Shown in pieces: positions 22,824-31,568 of a DNA stretch of 64,000 nucleotides. The number at the start of each line of letters is the position of its first letter. Position 1 is the first letter of the stretch. The notes under the pieces were generated by a model. That model did no database searches and had not been told where the DNA came from. It saw only the letters and a program-made list of their open reading frames with translations. This DNA comes from VAZQ01 sp045811525 (GTDB lineage: Bacteria; Pseudomonadota; Alphaproteobacteria; Rhizobiales; Xanthobacteraceae). The translations under genes and the position numbers were made by a program. The DNA is taken from the NCBI GenBank assembly GCA_045811525.1, contig JBJMTV010000038.1, positions 9,370 through 73,369 on the forward strand, read 5' to 3'.

Positions 22824-23726
22824 ATGACCCAGCAAGTCAGCGCAGCTTCTCGGCCACTCGATCCAGCTGCGGCGACACTGGCCGTTGTGCTCTGTCTGAG
22901 CTGGGGCCTCAACCAGGTTGCCATCAAGCTCGCGTTGCCCGAGCTTCCGCCACTCACCCAAGCTGCCTTCCGCTCCACCGTCGGAGCGCTCATCGTCCTG
23001 ATCTGGGCGCGCACGCGCGGCGTGGTGCTGATGGGCGCCGACGGAACTCTTGTGCCAGGTGTTGCCGCCGGCCTGCTGTTTGGCCTCGAGTTCATGCTCA
23101 TTTTTCGTGGGCTCATGTGGACCGATGCGAGTCGTGCCTCGCTGTTCATTTATACCGCCCCGTTTTTCGTGGTGATCGGGTCGCGCTGGTTCATTCCAGG
23201 CGATCGCTTCGGCCGCTCGCAATGGCTTGGCCTTGCTCTGTCATTCACCGGGATCGCAGTTGCTTTCGGGATGCCAGCGGCGCAGAGCGATACCCGAGCG
23301 CTCCTCGGCGATCTGATGCTCGTGGCGGCCGGCGCGGCTTGGGGTGCGACCACCTTGGTGGTCAAGGGCTCGCGCCTTGCGCAGACCTCCTACGAAAAGA
23401 CACTGTTCTATCAATTGATAGTCTCGGCGCCTTTGCTTGCCGTGGCTGCGCAACTCTCGGGCGAGCGCGTGATGACGCCGCCCTCGGCGCTCGCAATCGC
23501 CTCGCTGCTGTACCAGACCGTCTGGGTGGTCGGAATAACGTACTTGGCCTGGTTCGCGCTCATCTTGCGCTACTCGGCGAGCCGGCTCTCCGTCTTCACT
23601 TTTCTGACGCCGCTATTTGGCGTGGCTGCCGGAAATTTCGTCCTGGGCGAGCCGGTCAGCACTGCATTCGTGCTGGCGGCGGTCCTCGTGGTCGCTGGGC
23701 TTGCTCTGGTAAATCGGCCAGGTTGA
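22824..23726 (+). CDS. DMT-superfamily (EamA) transporter
   Basis: A 300-residue inner-membrane protein with about ten hydrophobic helices in two EamA repeats (LSWGLNQVAIKLALPEL opening; AGAAWGATTLVVKGSRL starting the second half; FTFLTPLFGVAAGNFVLGEP near the end). Such proteins export small metabolites or amino acids. Starts at ATG 22824, 55 bases after the zur-like gene and possibly co-transcribed. Substrate cannot be inferred. Confidence 0.88.
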   Translation: MTQQVSAASRPLDPAAATLAVVLCLSWGLNQVAIKLALPELPPLTQAAFRSTVGALIVLIWARTRGVVLMGADGTLVPGVAAGLLFGLEFMLIFRGLMWTDASRASLFIYTAPFFVVIGSRWFIPGDRFGRSQWLGLALSFTGIAVAFGMPAAQSDTRALLGDLMLVAAGAAWGATTLVVKGSRLAQTSYEKTLFYQLIVSAPLLAVAAQLSGERVMTPPSALAIASLLYQTVWVVGITYLAWFALILRYSASRLSVFTFLTPLFGVAAGNFVLGEPVSTAFVLAAVLVVAGLALVNRPG

Positions 23727-23729
23727 CTG

Positions 23730-24557
23730 TTACGCTTTGAGCATGGCCGCCGCGCCGCTCGGCTTCAGGCAGAACGTGCCGCGTCCCGCGCTGATCAGCG
23801 TACGCAAGGCTTCAGCATAGGAATCCGGGGCCCTCTGCACCGTCGTCCTCAGGCAGGCGATTGCCTCCTTTTCGAGCTGCAGCTCGAGGAGGCAGGCGGC
23901 GAGCTTGAGACGCGCCTGCGTGTAGCCGGGATCGCGTGCGAGCGCCTGAGTGAGCCGTTCCGCCGCCGCCGCGAACTCGCCCGCGCCCATCAGCGCGGCG
24001 CCGAGCCCGAGCAGCGCACCTGGCTGGCGCGGCGCACTGGCGAGTGCGCGGGCAAAGGCGACCCTGGCACTGTCCCATTCGCCGCGGTCGAGAAGGATAC
24101 CGCCGAGCAGCACGGAGAGCTCGACCATCGCCGGGGCGAGCTTCAGCCCGCGTTCCAGCACCGCTTGCGCCTCGTTCAGGCGCCGCAGCAGGAACAGCAC
24201 AAGGCCGAGCTCGTGGAAGGCGAGGGGAAAGGGAGGCTCTCGCAGCACCGCGCGCTGCAGCACCTCGAGGGCACGGGCCGGCTCTCCACATTGACGTAGC
24301 GCAATAGCCCAATGCGTCTCGATCACAGGATCCGAAGTGATGGCGCTCGCGGTTTCGAACGAGGTTGCCGACTCGCGTGCGCGGCCTTGCGCGAGGAGCG
24401 CGAGACCGAGGACGTGCAGCGCGCCAGGATGATGCCTGTCGCGGGTAAGCGCTTCCGCCGCGATGCGCTCCGCCTCATCTGCGCGCTGCGCCTGCAGAGC
24501 TGCCATTGCCCGTTGCAGAGCGTCAGCGTTCTTGCTGGTGCGGGCAGATGGGCGCAT
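23730..24557 (-). CDS. Tetratricopeptide-repeat protein
   Basis: A 275-residue protein of about six TPR units (ALHVLGLALLAQGRARES, AFHELGLVLFLLRRLNEAQ, ALLGLGAALMGAGEFAAAAE, ARLKLAACLLELQLEKEA). No signal peptide; likely cytoplasmic. It starts 14 bases after the stop of the upstream DUF6065-like gene, so the two form a probable operon. TPR proteins scaffold partners; here the partner may be the neighbouring protein. It converges with the DMT transporter. Confidence 0.85.
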   Translation of the reverse strand: MRPSARTSKNADALQRAMAALQAQRADEAERIAAEALTRDRHHPGALHVLGLALLAQGRARESATSFETASAITSDPVIETHWAIALRQCGEPARALEVLQRAVLREPPFPLAFHELGLVLFLLRRLNEAQAVLERGLKLAPAMVELSVLLGGILLDRGEWDSARVAFARALASAPRQPGALLGLGAALMGAGEFAAAAERLTQALARDPGYTQARLKLAACLLELQLEKEAIACLRTTVQRAPDSYAEALRTLISAGRGTFCLKPSGAAAMLKA

Positions 24558-24571
24558 CCGCGCGTGTGCGG

Positions 24572-25291
24572 TTAGCGCTTCGCTGCGCGGAACTGGCGCC
24601 GATAGACGCCGTGCTCGCGCGACACCGCTCCGGCCAGGTCGCGCAGCTTCGCTGCCGCCTCACCATCCATGGTGCCGTACTGCGCGGTCCAGCGCGTGCG
24701 CCTCAGCGGCGTGCATTGCGCGACCGGTGTTCCCTTCGGCAGCACTCCGCAAAAACCCGGATCGCGCCAGCGCGCCGGGAAGTGGATGAAATTGTCTCGG
24801 TAGCGGTCCGCATCGACCAGCCCGGTGAGGGTGACGAATGGCAGGTCGTGCCGATTGGCCGGATGCGTGACCAGAAGCGAGTTGCCGGGCGGCAGCTCGA
24901 TGGTCCAGAAATTGTTGAACTTGAGAATGAAGCGATCGTCGTCATAAAGAGGCGTGCCGGCCACCTGGTTGTTGTCGTGGAAATCGATGGGCGAGCGGGG
25001 GTAGGTCGTGAACGCACCCGGCGGGATGTCGCGGTCCCACGAGAACATCCCGTTTTCCACCTTGAGATCGGCAACGAGCGGCAGCAGGAAGCCATAGGTC
25101 ATCGCGTCAATGAACGGGGCGCATTTCTTGACCGTGAGCTGCTCCTCCTGGAGCGCCGCGCTGAACGCTTTCTGCGGGAGCTCCTTGAACCAGTCCGGCA
25201 ACCCGAGCACCGCTGGGATTGGCCTCGGCAGGATGGGCTCCAGCTCCGGCGGACAGCGGAAAACGACCGGTACGTTCTCTGCTTCGTCCAT
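24572..25291 (-). CDS. DUF6065-like hypothetical protein
   Basis: A 239-residue protein starting at ATG 25291. Pattern: KKCAPFIDAMTYGFLLPLVADL, PGNSLLVTHPANRHDLPFVTLTG, VDADRYRDNFIHFPARW, GVLPKGTPVAQCTPLRR. The order (a C..F..A...G...P block, a PG-SLLV-PAN block, a G-VD/ETD block and a P..Q..P..R end) parallels the frameshifted gene at 18992-19769, so both likely share a fold. Proteins of this style are known near TPR proteins and biosynthetic genes, but no enzyme activity is assigned. Operon with the TPR gene. Confidence 0.65.
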   Translation of the reverse strand: MDEAENVPVVFRCPPELEPILPRPIPAVLGLPDWFKELPQKAFSAALQEEQLTVKKCAPFIDAMTYGFLLPLVADLKVENGMFSWDRDIPPGAFTTYPRSPIDFHDNNQVAGTPLYDDDRFILKFNNFWTIELPPGNSLLVTHPANRHDLPFVTLTGLVDADRYRDNFIHFPARWRDPGFCGVLPKGTPVAQCTPLRRTRWTAQYGTMDGEAAAKLRDLAGAVSREHGVYRRQFRAAKR

Positions 25292-25526
25292 CGCCCGGAC
25301 CTCGATTGATCAACTTTCCCCGTAGCTTTGTCGTAAACGTCTCATATCTAGAGAGTAAATTCGACTCGAAAATGGTCAGTTCGCGCGTTGTGGTAGGGGT
25401 CGTGGGGCAGGTGCTGCGGCGTTGACCCTGCTCAAGGGCTCTGGCACCTGAGGGGCGACGCGGCGCCGAGCGCTGCATTGGGCGGTCCGGGCCCCCACGC
25501 CAGAAGCCCCGCTTCGGGAGAGAGCG

Positions 25527-26783
25527 ATGTCCATGCCAGCTGCCCCACAACAGCGCCGCCGGTCAGTTGCGGTCGACGTCGGCGGTGTGCGCGTGGGTGG
25601 GGATGCCCCCATCGTCGTCCAATCGATGACCAACACTGATACCGCCGATGTGGAGGCGACCACGCAACAGATCGCGGCATTGGCACGTTCCGGCTCCGAG
25701 ATCGTGCGCATCACCGTCGACCGCGACGAAGCTGCGGCTGCGGTGCCGCACATCAAGGAGCGGCTCGCGCGTATGGGAGTGAGCGTACCGATCGTCGGCG
25801 ACTTCCATTACATCGGGCACAAACTACTGGCCGACCATCCCGCCTGTGCGGAGGCGCTCGACAAGTATCGAATCAATCCGGGCAATGTCGGCTTCAAAGA
25901 GAAGAAGGATCGCCAGTTCGGTGCCATCGTCGAGCTGGCAATCAAGCACAACAAGGCGGTGCGCATCGGCGCGAATTGGGGCTCGCTCGACCAGGAGCTG
26001 CTCACGGGCCTCATGGATGAGAACGCTCGCGCGGCCAAACCGGTCGACGCTCGTGCCGTCACGCGTGAGGCCATGGTGCAGTCGGCGCTGCTTTCAGCGC
26101 AGCGCGCGGAAGACATCGGGCTCGCCCGCGACCGCATCATTCTCTCGGCCAAAGTCTCGGCCGTGCAGGATCTTATCGCGGTCTATCTCGAGCTGGGCAA
26201 ACGCTCGGATTATGCGCTTCATCTCGGCCTGACCGAGGCGGGGATGGGGAGCAAAGGCATCGTCGCTTCGTCAGCCGCCCTGGGTATCCTCCTGCAGCAG
26301 GGCATTGGTGATACCATCCGCGTCTCCCTCACGCCCGAGCCGGGTGGCGACCGGACGGTCGAGGTGAAGGTCGCGCAGGAAATCCTGCAGACCATGGGCT
26401 TTCGCGTTTTCGTGCCATTGGTCGCGGCTTGCCCGGGCTGCGGCCGTACGACCTCGACAACTTTTCAGGAGCTCGCTCGCGATATCCAGGGGTTCATCCA
26501 CACATCCATGCCAGGCTGGAAGACGCAGTACCCTGGCGTGGAGACTCTCAACGTTGCGGTGATGGGGTGCATCGTCAACGGTCCGGGAGAAAGCAAGCAC
26601 GCAGACATAGGAATATCCCTGCCCGGCACGGGTGAGCAGCCTGCAGCTCCGGTCTTCATCGATGGCAAAAAAGCCGTGACGCTACGCGGGCCGACAGTCG
26701 CGAACGATTTCAAGCAGCTGGTGATCGACTATATCGAGCGCCGCTTCGGCCAAGGCGGGAGTGGACGCGCGGCGGCGGAGTGA
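25527..26783 (+). CDS. ispG: 4-hydroxy-3-methylbut-2-enyl diphosphate synthase (IspG/GcpE)
   Basis: A 418-residue [4Fe-4S] enzyme converting methylerythritol cyclodiphosphate to HMBPP in the MEP isoprenoid pathway. TIM-barrel start VDVGGVRVGGDAPIVVQSMTN, middle VGDFHYIGHKLL and LHLGLTEAG, and cluster ligands in ACPGCGRTT and GCIVNGPGESK. Length fits the short bacterial form. ATG 25527 follows GGGAGAG. The 235 bases upstream hold no gene. Confidence 0.96.
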   Translation: MSMPAAPQQRRRSVAVDVGGVRVGGDAPIVVQSMTNTDTADVEATTQQIAALARSGSEIVRITVDRDEAAAAVPHIKERLARMGVSVPIVGDFHYIGHKLLADHPACAEALDKYRINPGNVGFKEKKDRQFGAIVELAIKHNKAVRIGANWGSLDQELLTGLMDENARAAKPVDARAVTREAMVQSALLSAQRAEDIGLARDRIILSAKVSAVQDLIAVYLELGKRSDYALHLGLTEAGMGSKGIVASSAALGILLQQGIGDTIRVSLTPEPGGDRTVEVKVAQEILQTMGFRVFVPLVAACPGCGRTTSTTFQELARDIQGFIHTSMPGWKTQYPGVETLNVAVMGCIVNGPGESKHADIGISLPGTGEQPAAPVFIDGKKAVTLRGPTVANDFKQLVIDYIERRFGQGGSGRAAAE

Positions 26784-26843
26784 TCGCACATCCGCGGCAG
26801 AGCTGCAGCGCCGTTCCTGCATGCGAGCCTTGGGGCAGGAGGG

Positions 26844-27170
26844 TTACTGCTCGCCCGACCTGCCGCGCAACTGCGCGATCGTGCGCAGCCACGCATCGCG
26901 TGCGGCCATGCGTTTGGGCCGTTGGACGATCTCCATAGCGTGCCGCACGCGCTCCTTGCCGCCCTCGAGGGCGGCTTCTTCTTCCGCTGAGAGCGCTGGT
27001 GCGGCAATTTCCGGCATGAGCTTGGTGGGACGATTGAACACCAGCCGCTGTTCCCTTTCCCCACATTGCGCGCAGTGGAACGTGTGGCGCTCGAATCCGG
27101 TCACTGCCATTGTAATTTCCGGCACGATGCCGACGAGCCTCATTTCGCAGCCGCAGCTCATGCAACGCAT
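26844..27170 (-). CDS. Zinc-ribbon-like hypothetical protein
   Basis: About 108 residues from the ATG at 27170 (a longer frame starts at 27200). Two Cys pairs, CMSCGCEM and FHCAQCGER, are spaced like a zinc ribbon; the remainder is helical and basic (EEEAALEGGKERVRHAMEI, RDAWLRTIAQLRG). Similar proteins occur in Bradyrhizobium relatives. Lies convergent with ispG. Function unknown. Confidence 0.6.
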   Translation of the reverse strand: MRCMSCGCEMRLVGIVPEITMAVTGFERHTFHCAQCGEREQRLVFNRPTKLMPEIAAPALSAEEEAALEGGKERVRHAMEIVQRPKRMAARDAWLRTIAQLRGRSGEQ

Positions 27171-27333
27171 CGCACACGATCCGGGATCGGTTACCCGCAA
27201 TCGAGCGATTGGAACTGTGTTGCGTCAAGCTAGAGCGCGGATCGTGGTTAACCGCGCGCGCTTGCAACTATTCGTCCGCATCATTGCTGCGCAGGTGCGC
27301 AGACATCCGCCAATACGGCCATGGGTGTAACGG

Positions 27334-28026
27334 GTGGCCGGGCGTCGCATTGTGGCTCGTCTGGCCTGGGCCGTGCTGTTCGTGCTGATCCTGATGCTGG
27401 CGCTGCCCTATTTCCTCGTGCTCATCTACCGCTTCGCTAACCCGATCTCGACGCTGATCCTGGCGCGTTGGGCCACGGGGCTGCGGGTCGAGCGTACAGT
27501 TGTCCCTCTCGAGCAAATGGCTCCGGCGCTGCCTCGGACTGTGATCGGGTCTGAGGACAGCCGTTTTTGCACACATCACGGGATTGATTGGCGGGAGATC
27601 CGCGAGCGCATCGAAGTTGCTGATGATATTTCCCAGGCACGTGGCGTCTCCACCATCACGCAACAGCTGGCGAAGAACCTGTTTCTCTGGCCCGGGCGCG
27701 ATTTCCTGCGCAAGGCGCTGGAGGCGCCGCTGGCACTATGGATCGACCTGGTACTGCCGAAGTGGCGCATCCTTGAGATTTATCTCAACGTCGCGGAATG
27801 GGGGCCGCGCGGTGAGTTCGGCGCCGAGGCGGCAAGCCGCTATGCGTTTGGTAAATCAGTGCGGACCATCTCGCCGGCGCAGGCTGCGCTGCTCGCGGCA
27901 GTGCTGCCCAACCCCAAGCGGCGCAGTGCCAAGGCACCCGGGCCGACGGTGCGGCGACTCGCCGCCGCCTACGAACGGCGCGCGTCCGCCCCCGGGTTTG
28001 CCGGTTGCGCAAAAAAGCCGTCGTAA
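27334..28026 (+). CDS. mtgA: Monofunctional peptidoglycan transglycosylase
   Basis: A 230-residue GT51 enzyme that polymerises lipid II into glycan strands at the outer face of the inner membrane. Starts at a GTG (27334). One N-terminal membrane anchor at residues 12-34, then VIGSEDSRFCTHHGID with catalytic Glu74, STITQQLAKNLFL, and RILEIYLNVAEWG. No transpeptidase domain, and length is typical of MtgA. Confidence 0.93.
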   Translation: MAGRRIVARLAWAVLFVLILMLALPYFLVLIYRFANPISTLILARWATGLRVERTVVPLEQMAPALPRTVIGSEDSRFCTHHGIDWREIRERIEVADDISQARGVSTITQQLAKNLFLWPGRDFLRKALEAPLALWIDLVLPKWRILEIYLNVAEWGPRGEFGAEAASRYAFGKSVRTISPAQAALLAAVLPNPKRRSAKAPGPTVRRLAAAYERRASAPGFAGCAKKPS

Positions 28027-28176
28027 GCGCGGCTCCCATTGGCTCGGCCGTTCGCTCGGGCCACGCGCTGGGGACCGCAGCGATGCGTGCTGGTCTTCAC
28101 GGGCGCGCTCCTTTATAAGCCGCCATCCCGAGCGCCTCCGGTGTATGACAAGGCGTTGCCGCGAACGAGGACCACC

Positions 28177-28362
28177 ATGGCCGTCCCGAAACGAAAAACC
28201 TCCCCCTCCCGCCGTGGAATGCGCCGCTCCGCCGACGCGCTCAAGGCACCGACCTATATCGAGGACAAGGATTCCGGCGAATTGCGCCGGCCGCATCACC
28301 TCGATCTCAAGACCGGTATGTATCGCGGCCGTCAGGTTCTCAAGCTGAAGAAAGAGGCCTGA
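28177..28362 (+). CDS. rpmF: 50S ribosomal protein L32
   Basis: A 61-residue basic protein beginning MAVPKRKTSPSRRGMRRSAD, the conserved L32 start, and ending in a lysine-rich tail. Alphaproteobacterial L32 has this length and lacks the Cys zinc motif. The ATG at 28177 is chosen over an upstream in-frame ATG at 28039 because the family begins MAVPK. An imperfect hairpin follows the stop (28367-28382). Confidence 0.95.
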   Translation: MAVPKRKTSPSRRGMRRSADALKAPTYIEDKDSGELRRPHHLDLKTGMYRGRQVLKLKKEA

Positions 28363-28547
28363 TCTCCCGCTTCCGTGAGCGGGGAAGGGCGGGGCTGTAC
28401 TCTTCCGCTCAGCCCAGCAATTTCAGTTTATCGCCGTGCTGCCTTAGACTTTGCGCCGCAAGCCTTACGCGGGGCTGCCGCGCGTGTTGCTCCGGCTTGC
28501 GGCAGGTGCGCGCGCGGCAGGTGGACCCCTGACGAAGGCATCCGGCA

Positions 28548-28961
28548 ATGTATCTGATTGCTTTCCCGCTCCTGCTCATTCCTTTCGCGCTCTACAACAT
28601 CATTGCACTTCTGTTGAACATGCCGTTGAGCGAGACGGTGTTCACCGTTCCACTCGCGGCGGAGCGGCGTCTGCCGGTCACCACCGCCGACCTTCTGCTC
28701 ATCCTGGCGATGCTTCTGCTCTATCTCGAAGTGCTCAAGGCGGCGCGGTTAGGTGCCAAAAGCGTCATGGACCACGTGCTTGCGTTCATCCTCTTCGGTG
28801 CCATGGCAGCGGAGTTGGCGGTTGTGCCGCAGGTCGCGACCGCGACTTTGCTGCTGCTCACTGTGCTCGCTTTCCTCGATTTCCTCATTGGCATCTCGCT
28901 TGCTGGCCGCGGCAAAAGGCAGGAGATCGTGCTCGAAGGCGCCGGCCCCGCGCAGCCGTGA
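28548..28961 (+). CDS. Four-helix inner-membrane hypothetical protein
   Basis: A 137-residue protein with four hydrophobic segments (LIAFPLLLIPFALYNIIALLL; TADLLLILAMLLLYLEVL; HVLAFILFGAMAAELAVV; TATLLLLTVLAFLDFLIGISL). No known motif, though similar small membrane proteins are widespread in Hyphomicrobiales. Its stop lies 10 bases before the gamma-glutamyltransferase start, so the two are probably co-transcribed. Confidence 0.7.
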   Translation: MYLIAFPLLLIPFALYNIIALLLNMPLSETVFTVPLAAERRLPVTTADLLLILAMLLLYLEVLKAARLGAKSVMDHVLAFILFGAMAAELAVVPQVATATLLLLTVLAFLDFLIGISLAGRGKRQEIVLEGAGPAQP

Positions 28962-28971
28962 GCGCGCCGGG

Positions 28972-30555
28972 ATGAGCCGCGACTTTCAAGGCTCTGGCCG
29001 CTCCCCGGTTATTGCCACAGACGGCATGGCGGCAACCTCGCATCCTTTGGCGAGCCTTGCGGCAGTCGACACGTTGCGCTCGGGGGGCAATGCGGTCGAT
29101 GCCGCAGTGTCAGCTGCCGCCGTGCTCTGCGTTGTCGAGCCACACATGACTGGCATTGGCGGCGATTGCTTCGCCATGGTGAGCCGCCCAGGCCAGTCCG
29201 TCTGGGGCTATAATGGCTCCGGTCGCGCCGGCGCGCGCGCCTCGGCCGCCGAGCTGATCGGGCAGGGGATGCGCTCCATCCCCGGCAATTCCATTCACGC
29301 CGTGACGGTACCAGGCGCCGTAGATGCCTGGGCTGCGATCCTCTCCGCGCACGGGCGACGCAGTCTCGCCGAGGCGCTCCAGCCGGCGATCCACTATGCC
29401 CGGCACGGTTTTCCCGTCGCGGCGCGCATTGCCTGGGATTGGCGCCACGCTGTCCCCCATCTCAGCGGCGATCCGGGCGCCTCGCGCCATTACCTGTTCG
29501 ATGGCTGCGCGCCGAGCGAGGGAGACGTTATCAAGCTACCGGCGCTCGCCCACACCCTTGAAATGATCGCGGCAGAGGGACCGCGCGCCTTTTACCAGGG
29601 CTCGGTCGCGCAGGACATGGTGGCAAGCGTTGCCGCCCAGGGATCATTCCTCACCTTGAAGGATTTCGCCGAGCACCGGGGCGAGGTCGTCACCCCGATC
29701 ACCACCAACTATCGCGGCGTCGACGTGTTTGAGTTGCCCCCCAACAGCCAGGGACTGACCGCGCTCGTGCTGATCAACATTCTGGAGAGCTTCGACCTGC
29801 GTGCGCTCGACCCGCTTGGCGCCGAGCGCATGCACCTCGCACTGGAAGCAGCGCGTCTCGCCTATGCCGTGCGCGACACGCATGTTGCCGAGCCGGGCGC
29901 GATGCGGGCTTCTGTGCCGGCGCTGATCGACAAGGCGTTCGCCCACGATCTGGCGCGGCATATCGATCGAGCACGGCGAACACGGCTACCCCGGTCGCCC
30001 GCACCCGGCGGTGATACCGTCTACCTGACGGTGGTCGATCGAGACCGTATGGCCGTCTCCTTCATCAACACTCTGTTTTCCACTTTCGGCGTCGGCATCT
30101 GCACGGAGCGCACCGGCATCCTGCTCACCAATCGCGGCGCGTGTTTCGTGCTCGACCCGGCCCATCCGAACAGCTTCGGACCGCGCAAGCGCCCTCTGCA
30201 CACCATTATCCCGGCATTAGCCTTCCGCGGCGGCCGGTGTGAGCTGTCTTTCGGCGTCATGGGCTCGCATTTCCAGCCGATGGGACACGTCCACGTGCTG
30301 ACGAACATCTTGGACTATGACATGGACGTGCAGGCGGCGATCGACGCGCCACGCGCCTTCTTCGTCGGCGAGGAAAGCGTCCTGGAGCGCGGTTTCCCCG
30401 CGGAAACCGTCATCGGCTTGAGTGAGCGCGGTCATCACGTCGTGGCAGCGCCGGTGCCTTGGGGCGGCGGCCAAGCGATCCGCATCGATTGGGAGCGCGG
30501 AACTCTCATCGGCGGGTCGGATCCACGCAAGGACGGTTGCGCGCTCGGCTACTGA
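28972..30555 (+). CDS. Gamma-glutamyltransferase-family protein
   Basis: A 527-residue Ntn-hydrolase of the GGT superfamily. The start has ATSHPLASLAAVDTLRSGGNAVDAA and EPHMTGIGGDCF; the small-subunit border reads GGDTVYLTVVDRDRMAVS, where the Thr of DTVYL aligns with the autocatalytic nucleophile. Two departures: no signal peptide, unlike periplasmic GGTs, and TVY in place of the usual TTH. It may be a cytoplasmic GGT-like amidase or acylase rather than true glutathione hydrolase. Starts at ATG 28972. Confidence 0.85.
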   Translation: MSRDFQGSGRSPVIATDGMAATSHPLASLAAVDTLRSGGNAVDAAVSAAAVLCVVEPHMTGIGGDCFAMVSRPGQSVWGYNGSGRAGARASAAELIGQGMRSIPGNSIHAVTVPGAVDAWAAILSAHGRRSLAEALQPAIHYARHGFPVAARIAWDWRHAVPHLSGDPGASRHYLFDGCAPSEGDVIKLPALAHTLEMIAAEGPRAFYQGSVAQDMVASVAAQGSFLTLKDFAEHRGEVVTPITTNYRGVDVFELPPNSQGLTALVLINILESFDLRALDPLGAERMHLALEAARLAYAVRDTHVAEPGAMRASVPALIDKAFAHDLARHIDRARRTRLPRSPAPGGDTVYLTVVDRDRMAVSFINTLFSTFGVGICTERTGILLTNRGACFVLDPAHPNSFGPRKRPLHTIIPALAFRGGRCELSFGVMGSHFQPMGHVHVLTNILDYDMDVQAAIDAPRAFFVGEESVLERGFPAETVIGLSERGHHVVAAPVPWGGGQAIRIDWERGTLIGGSDPRKDGCALGY

Positions 30556-30595
30556 ACGGACGCTCGGCTATGGCCCGGCCATCAGCTGAACGCGA

Positions 30596-31237
30596 CTACT
30601 CCTTGGTCTTCTCTTTGTCCTTGTCGCGTTCGCTCAACTGATCGATGCGCTTTTGCATCTCGCCGATCTGCCGCTTGAGGTCATGTATGTCCTCGTGGCC
30701 GCCGCTTCCTTCACCAGCCCCAGAAACAGCAGCAGCCCCGGCTGTTGCTGGTTTCTCGCCGGCCGACTGCGACTGTCCCTCACGCCGGACAAAGGGCGTG
30801 AACATGGCGAAGGCTCGCTCGAACATCTCCATGTTGCGCCGGACGTGATCCTCCAGCGCGCCGAAGGGGGTGCCGCCGAATGCCTGCGAGATCTGGTGCC
30901 GGAATTTCTCCTGCTCCCGCGTCAAGGAATCGATCGACACTTCGAGATAGCGCGGCACCAGCATCTGCATGCTGTCGCCATAGAAACGAATGAGCTGGCG
31001 CAGGAAGGCAATGGGCATGAGGCTCTGCCCCTGCTTGTTTTCCTGCTCGAAGATGATCTGCGACAGCACTTGGCGCGTTATGTCCTCGCCAGTCTTGGCA
31101 TCGTGCACGATGAAATCCTCGCCGCCCTTGACCATGGCGGCGAGGTCCTCGAGCGTGACATACGTGCTCGTGCCAGTGTTGTAGAGGCGCCGGTTGGCGT
31201 ATTTTTTGATTGTGACCGGTCCGTCCGATTTGGCCAT
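30596..31237 (-). CDS. phaR: Polyhydroxyalkanoate synthesis repressor PhaR
   Basis: A 213-residue regulator from ATG 31237. The PHB/PHA accumulation DNA-binding domain is at residues 8-70 (TIKKYANRRLYNTGTSTYVTLEDL), followed by the PHB accumulation regulatory domain (IIFEQENKQGQSLMPIAFLRQLIRFYGDSMQ). The C-terminus is Ala/Gly-rich with a final coiled coil (DLKRQIGEMQKRIDQLSERD). PhaR represses phasin and its own gene and is released by polymer. Divergent from phaA, as in many rhizobia. Confidence 0.94.
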   Translation of the reverse strand: MAKSDGPVTIKKYANRRLYNTGTSTYVTLEDLAAMVKGGEDFIVHDAKTGEDITRQVLSQIIFEQENKQGQSLMPIAFLRQLIRFYGDSMQMLVPRYLEVSIDSLTREQEKFRHQISQAFGGTPFGALEDHVRRNMEMFERAFAMFTPFVRREGQSQSAGEKPATAGAAAVSGAGEGSGGHEDIHDLKRQIGEMQKRIDQLSERDKDKEKTKE

Positions 31238-31467
31238 GGTGCCCACGTCGTCCCGCTGTTCACGCGGGATCCTTCCGCAGCATAGCCGGTTTCTTGAGCC
31301 GGGCCACCGATTTATGCGTGCGCCCGCGCGGCACGACGCGAGCACCTACCGCTGCGGTGGTAGCTCATGTGTGGGTCGCGCGGCTTATCGCGCCGCTTGA
31401 CGTGCTGCACCCATGCGCGGGCGCCGATTGACACTCTTCCGCCCGTATCCCAAATGGAGGAAACGAG
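31238..31467. promoter_or_regulatory. Divergent phaR-phaA control region
   Basis: This and the leader peptide fill the 331 bases between phaR and phaA. It holds a small symmetric site CTACCGCTGCGGTGGTAG (31346-31363; arms CTACC/GGTAG and an inner perfect ACCGC-T-GCGGT) and a TTGACA at 31429-31434, a possible -35 for phaA with only a weak -10. Either could be a regulator site; neither is proven. Confidence 0.35.
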
Positions 31468-31500
31468 ATGACAGGTCACGCCCGCGCCGTTGCGGCGTAG
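31468..31500 (+). CDS. Ten-codon leader ORF upstream of phaA
   Basis: ATG at 31468 with a strong GGAGG 7 bases before it encodes MTGHARAVAA and a TAG stop at 31498-31500, 68 bases before the phaA ATG. The Shine-Dalgarno is better than most in this window, so ribosomes should initiate here. It may be a leader peptide or the remnant of a displaced start. There is no run of regulatory codons to suggest classic attenuation. Confidence 0.35.
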   Translation: MTGHARAVAA

Positions 31501-31568
31501 CCGGCACTGACCCATTGGACGGCAGGTACTTCCGTCCGCATCCAGCCGGACACCAGAGGAGTAAGCAT

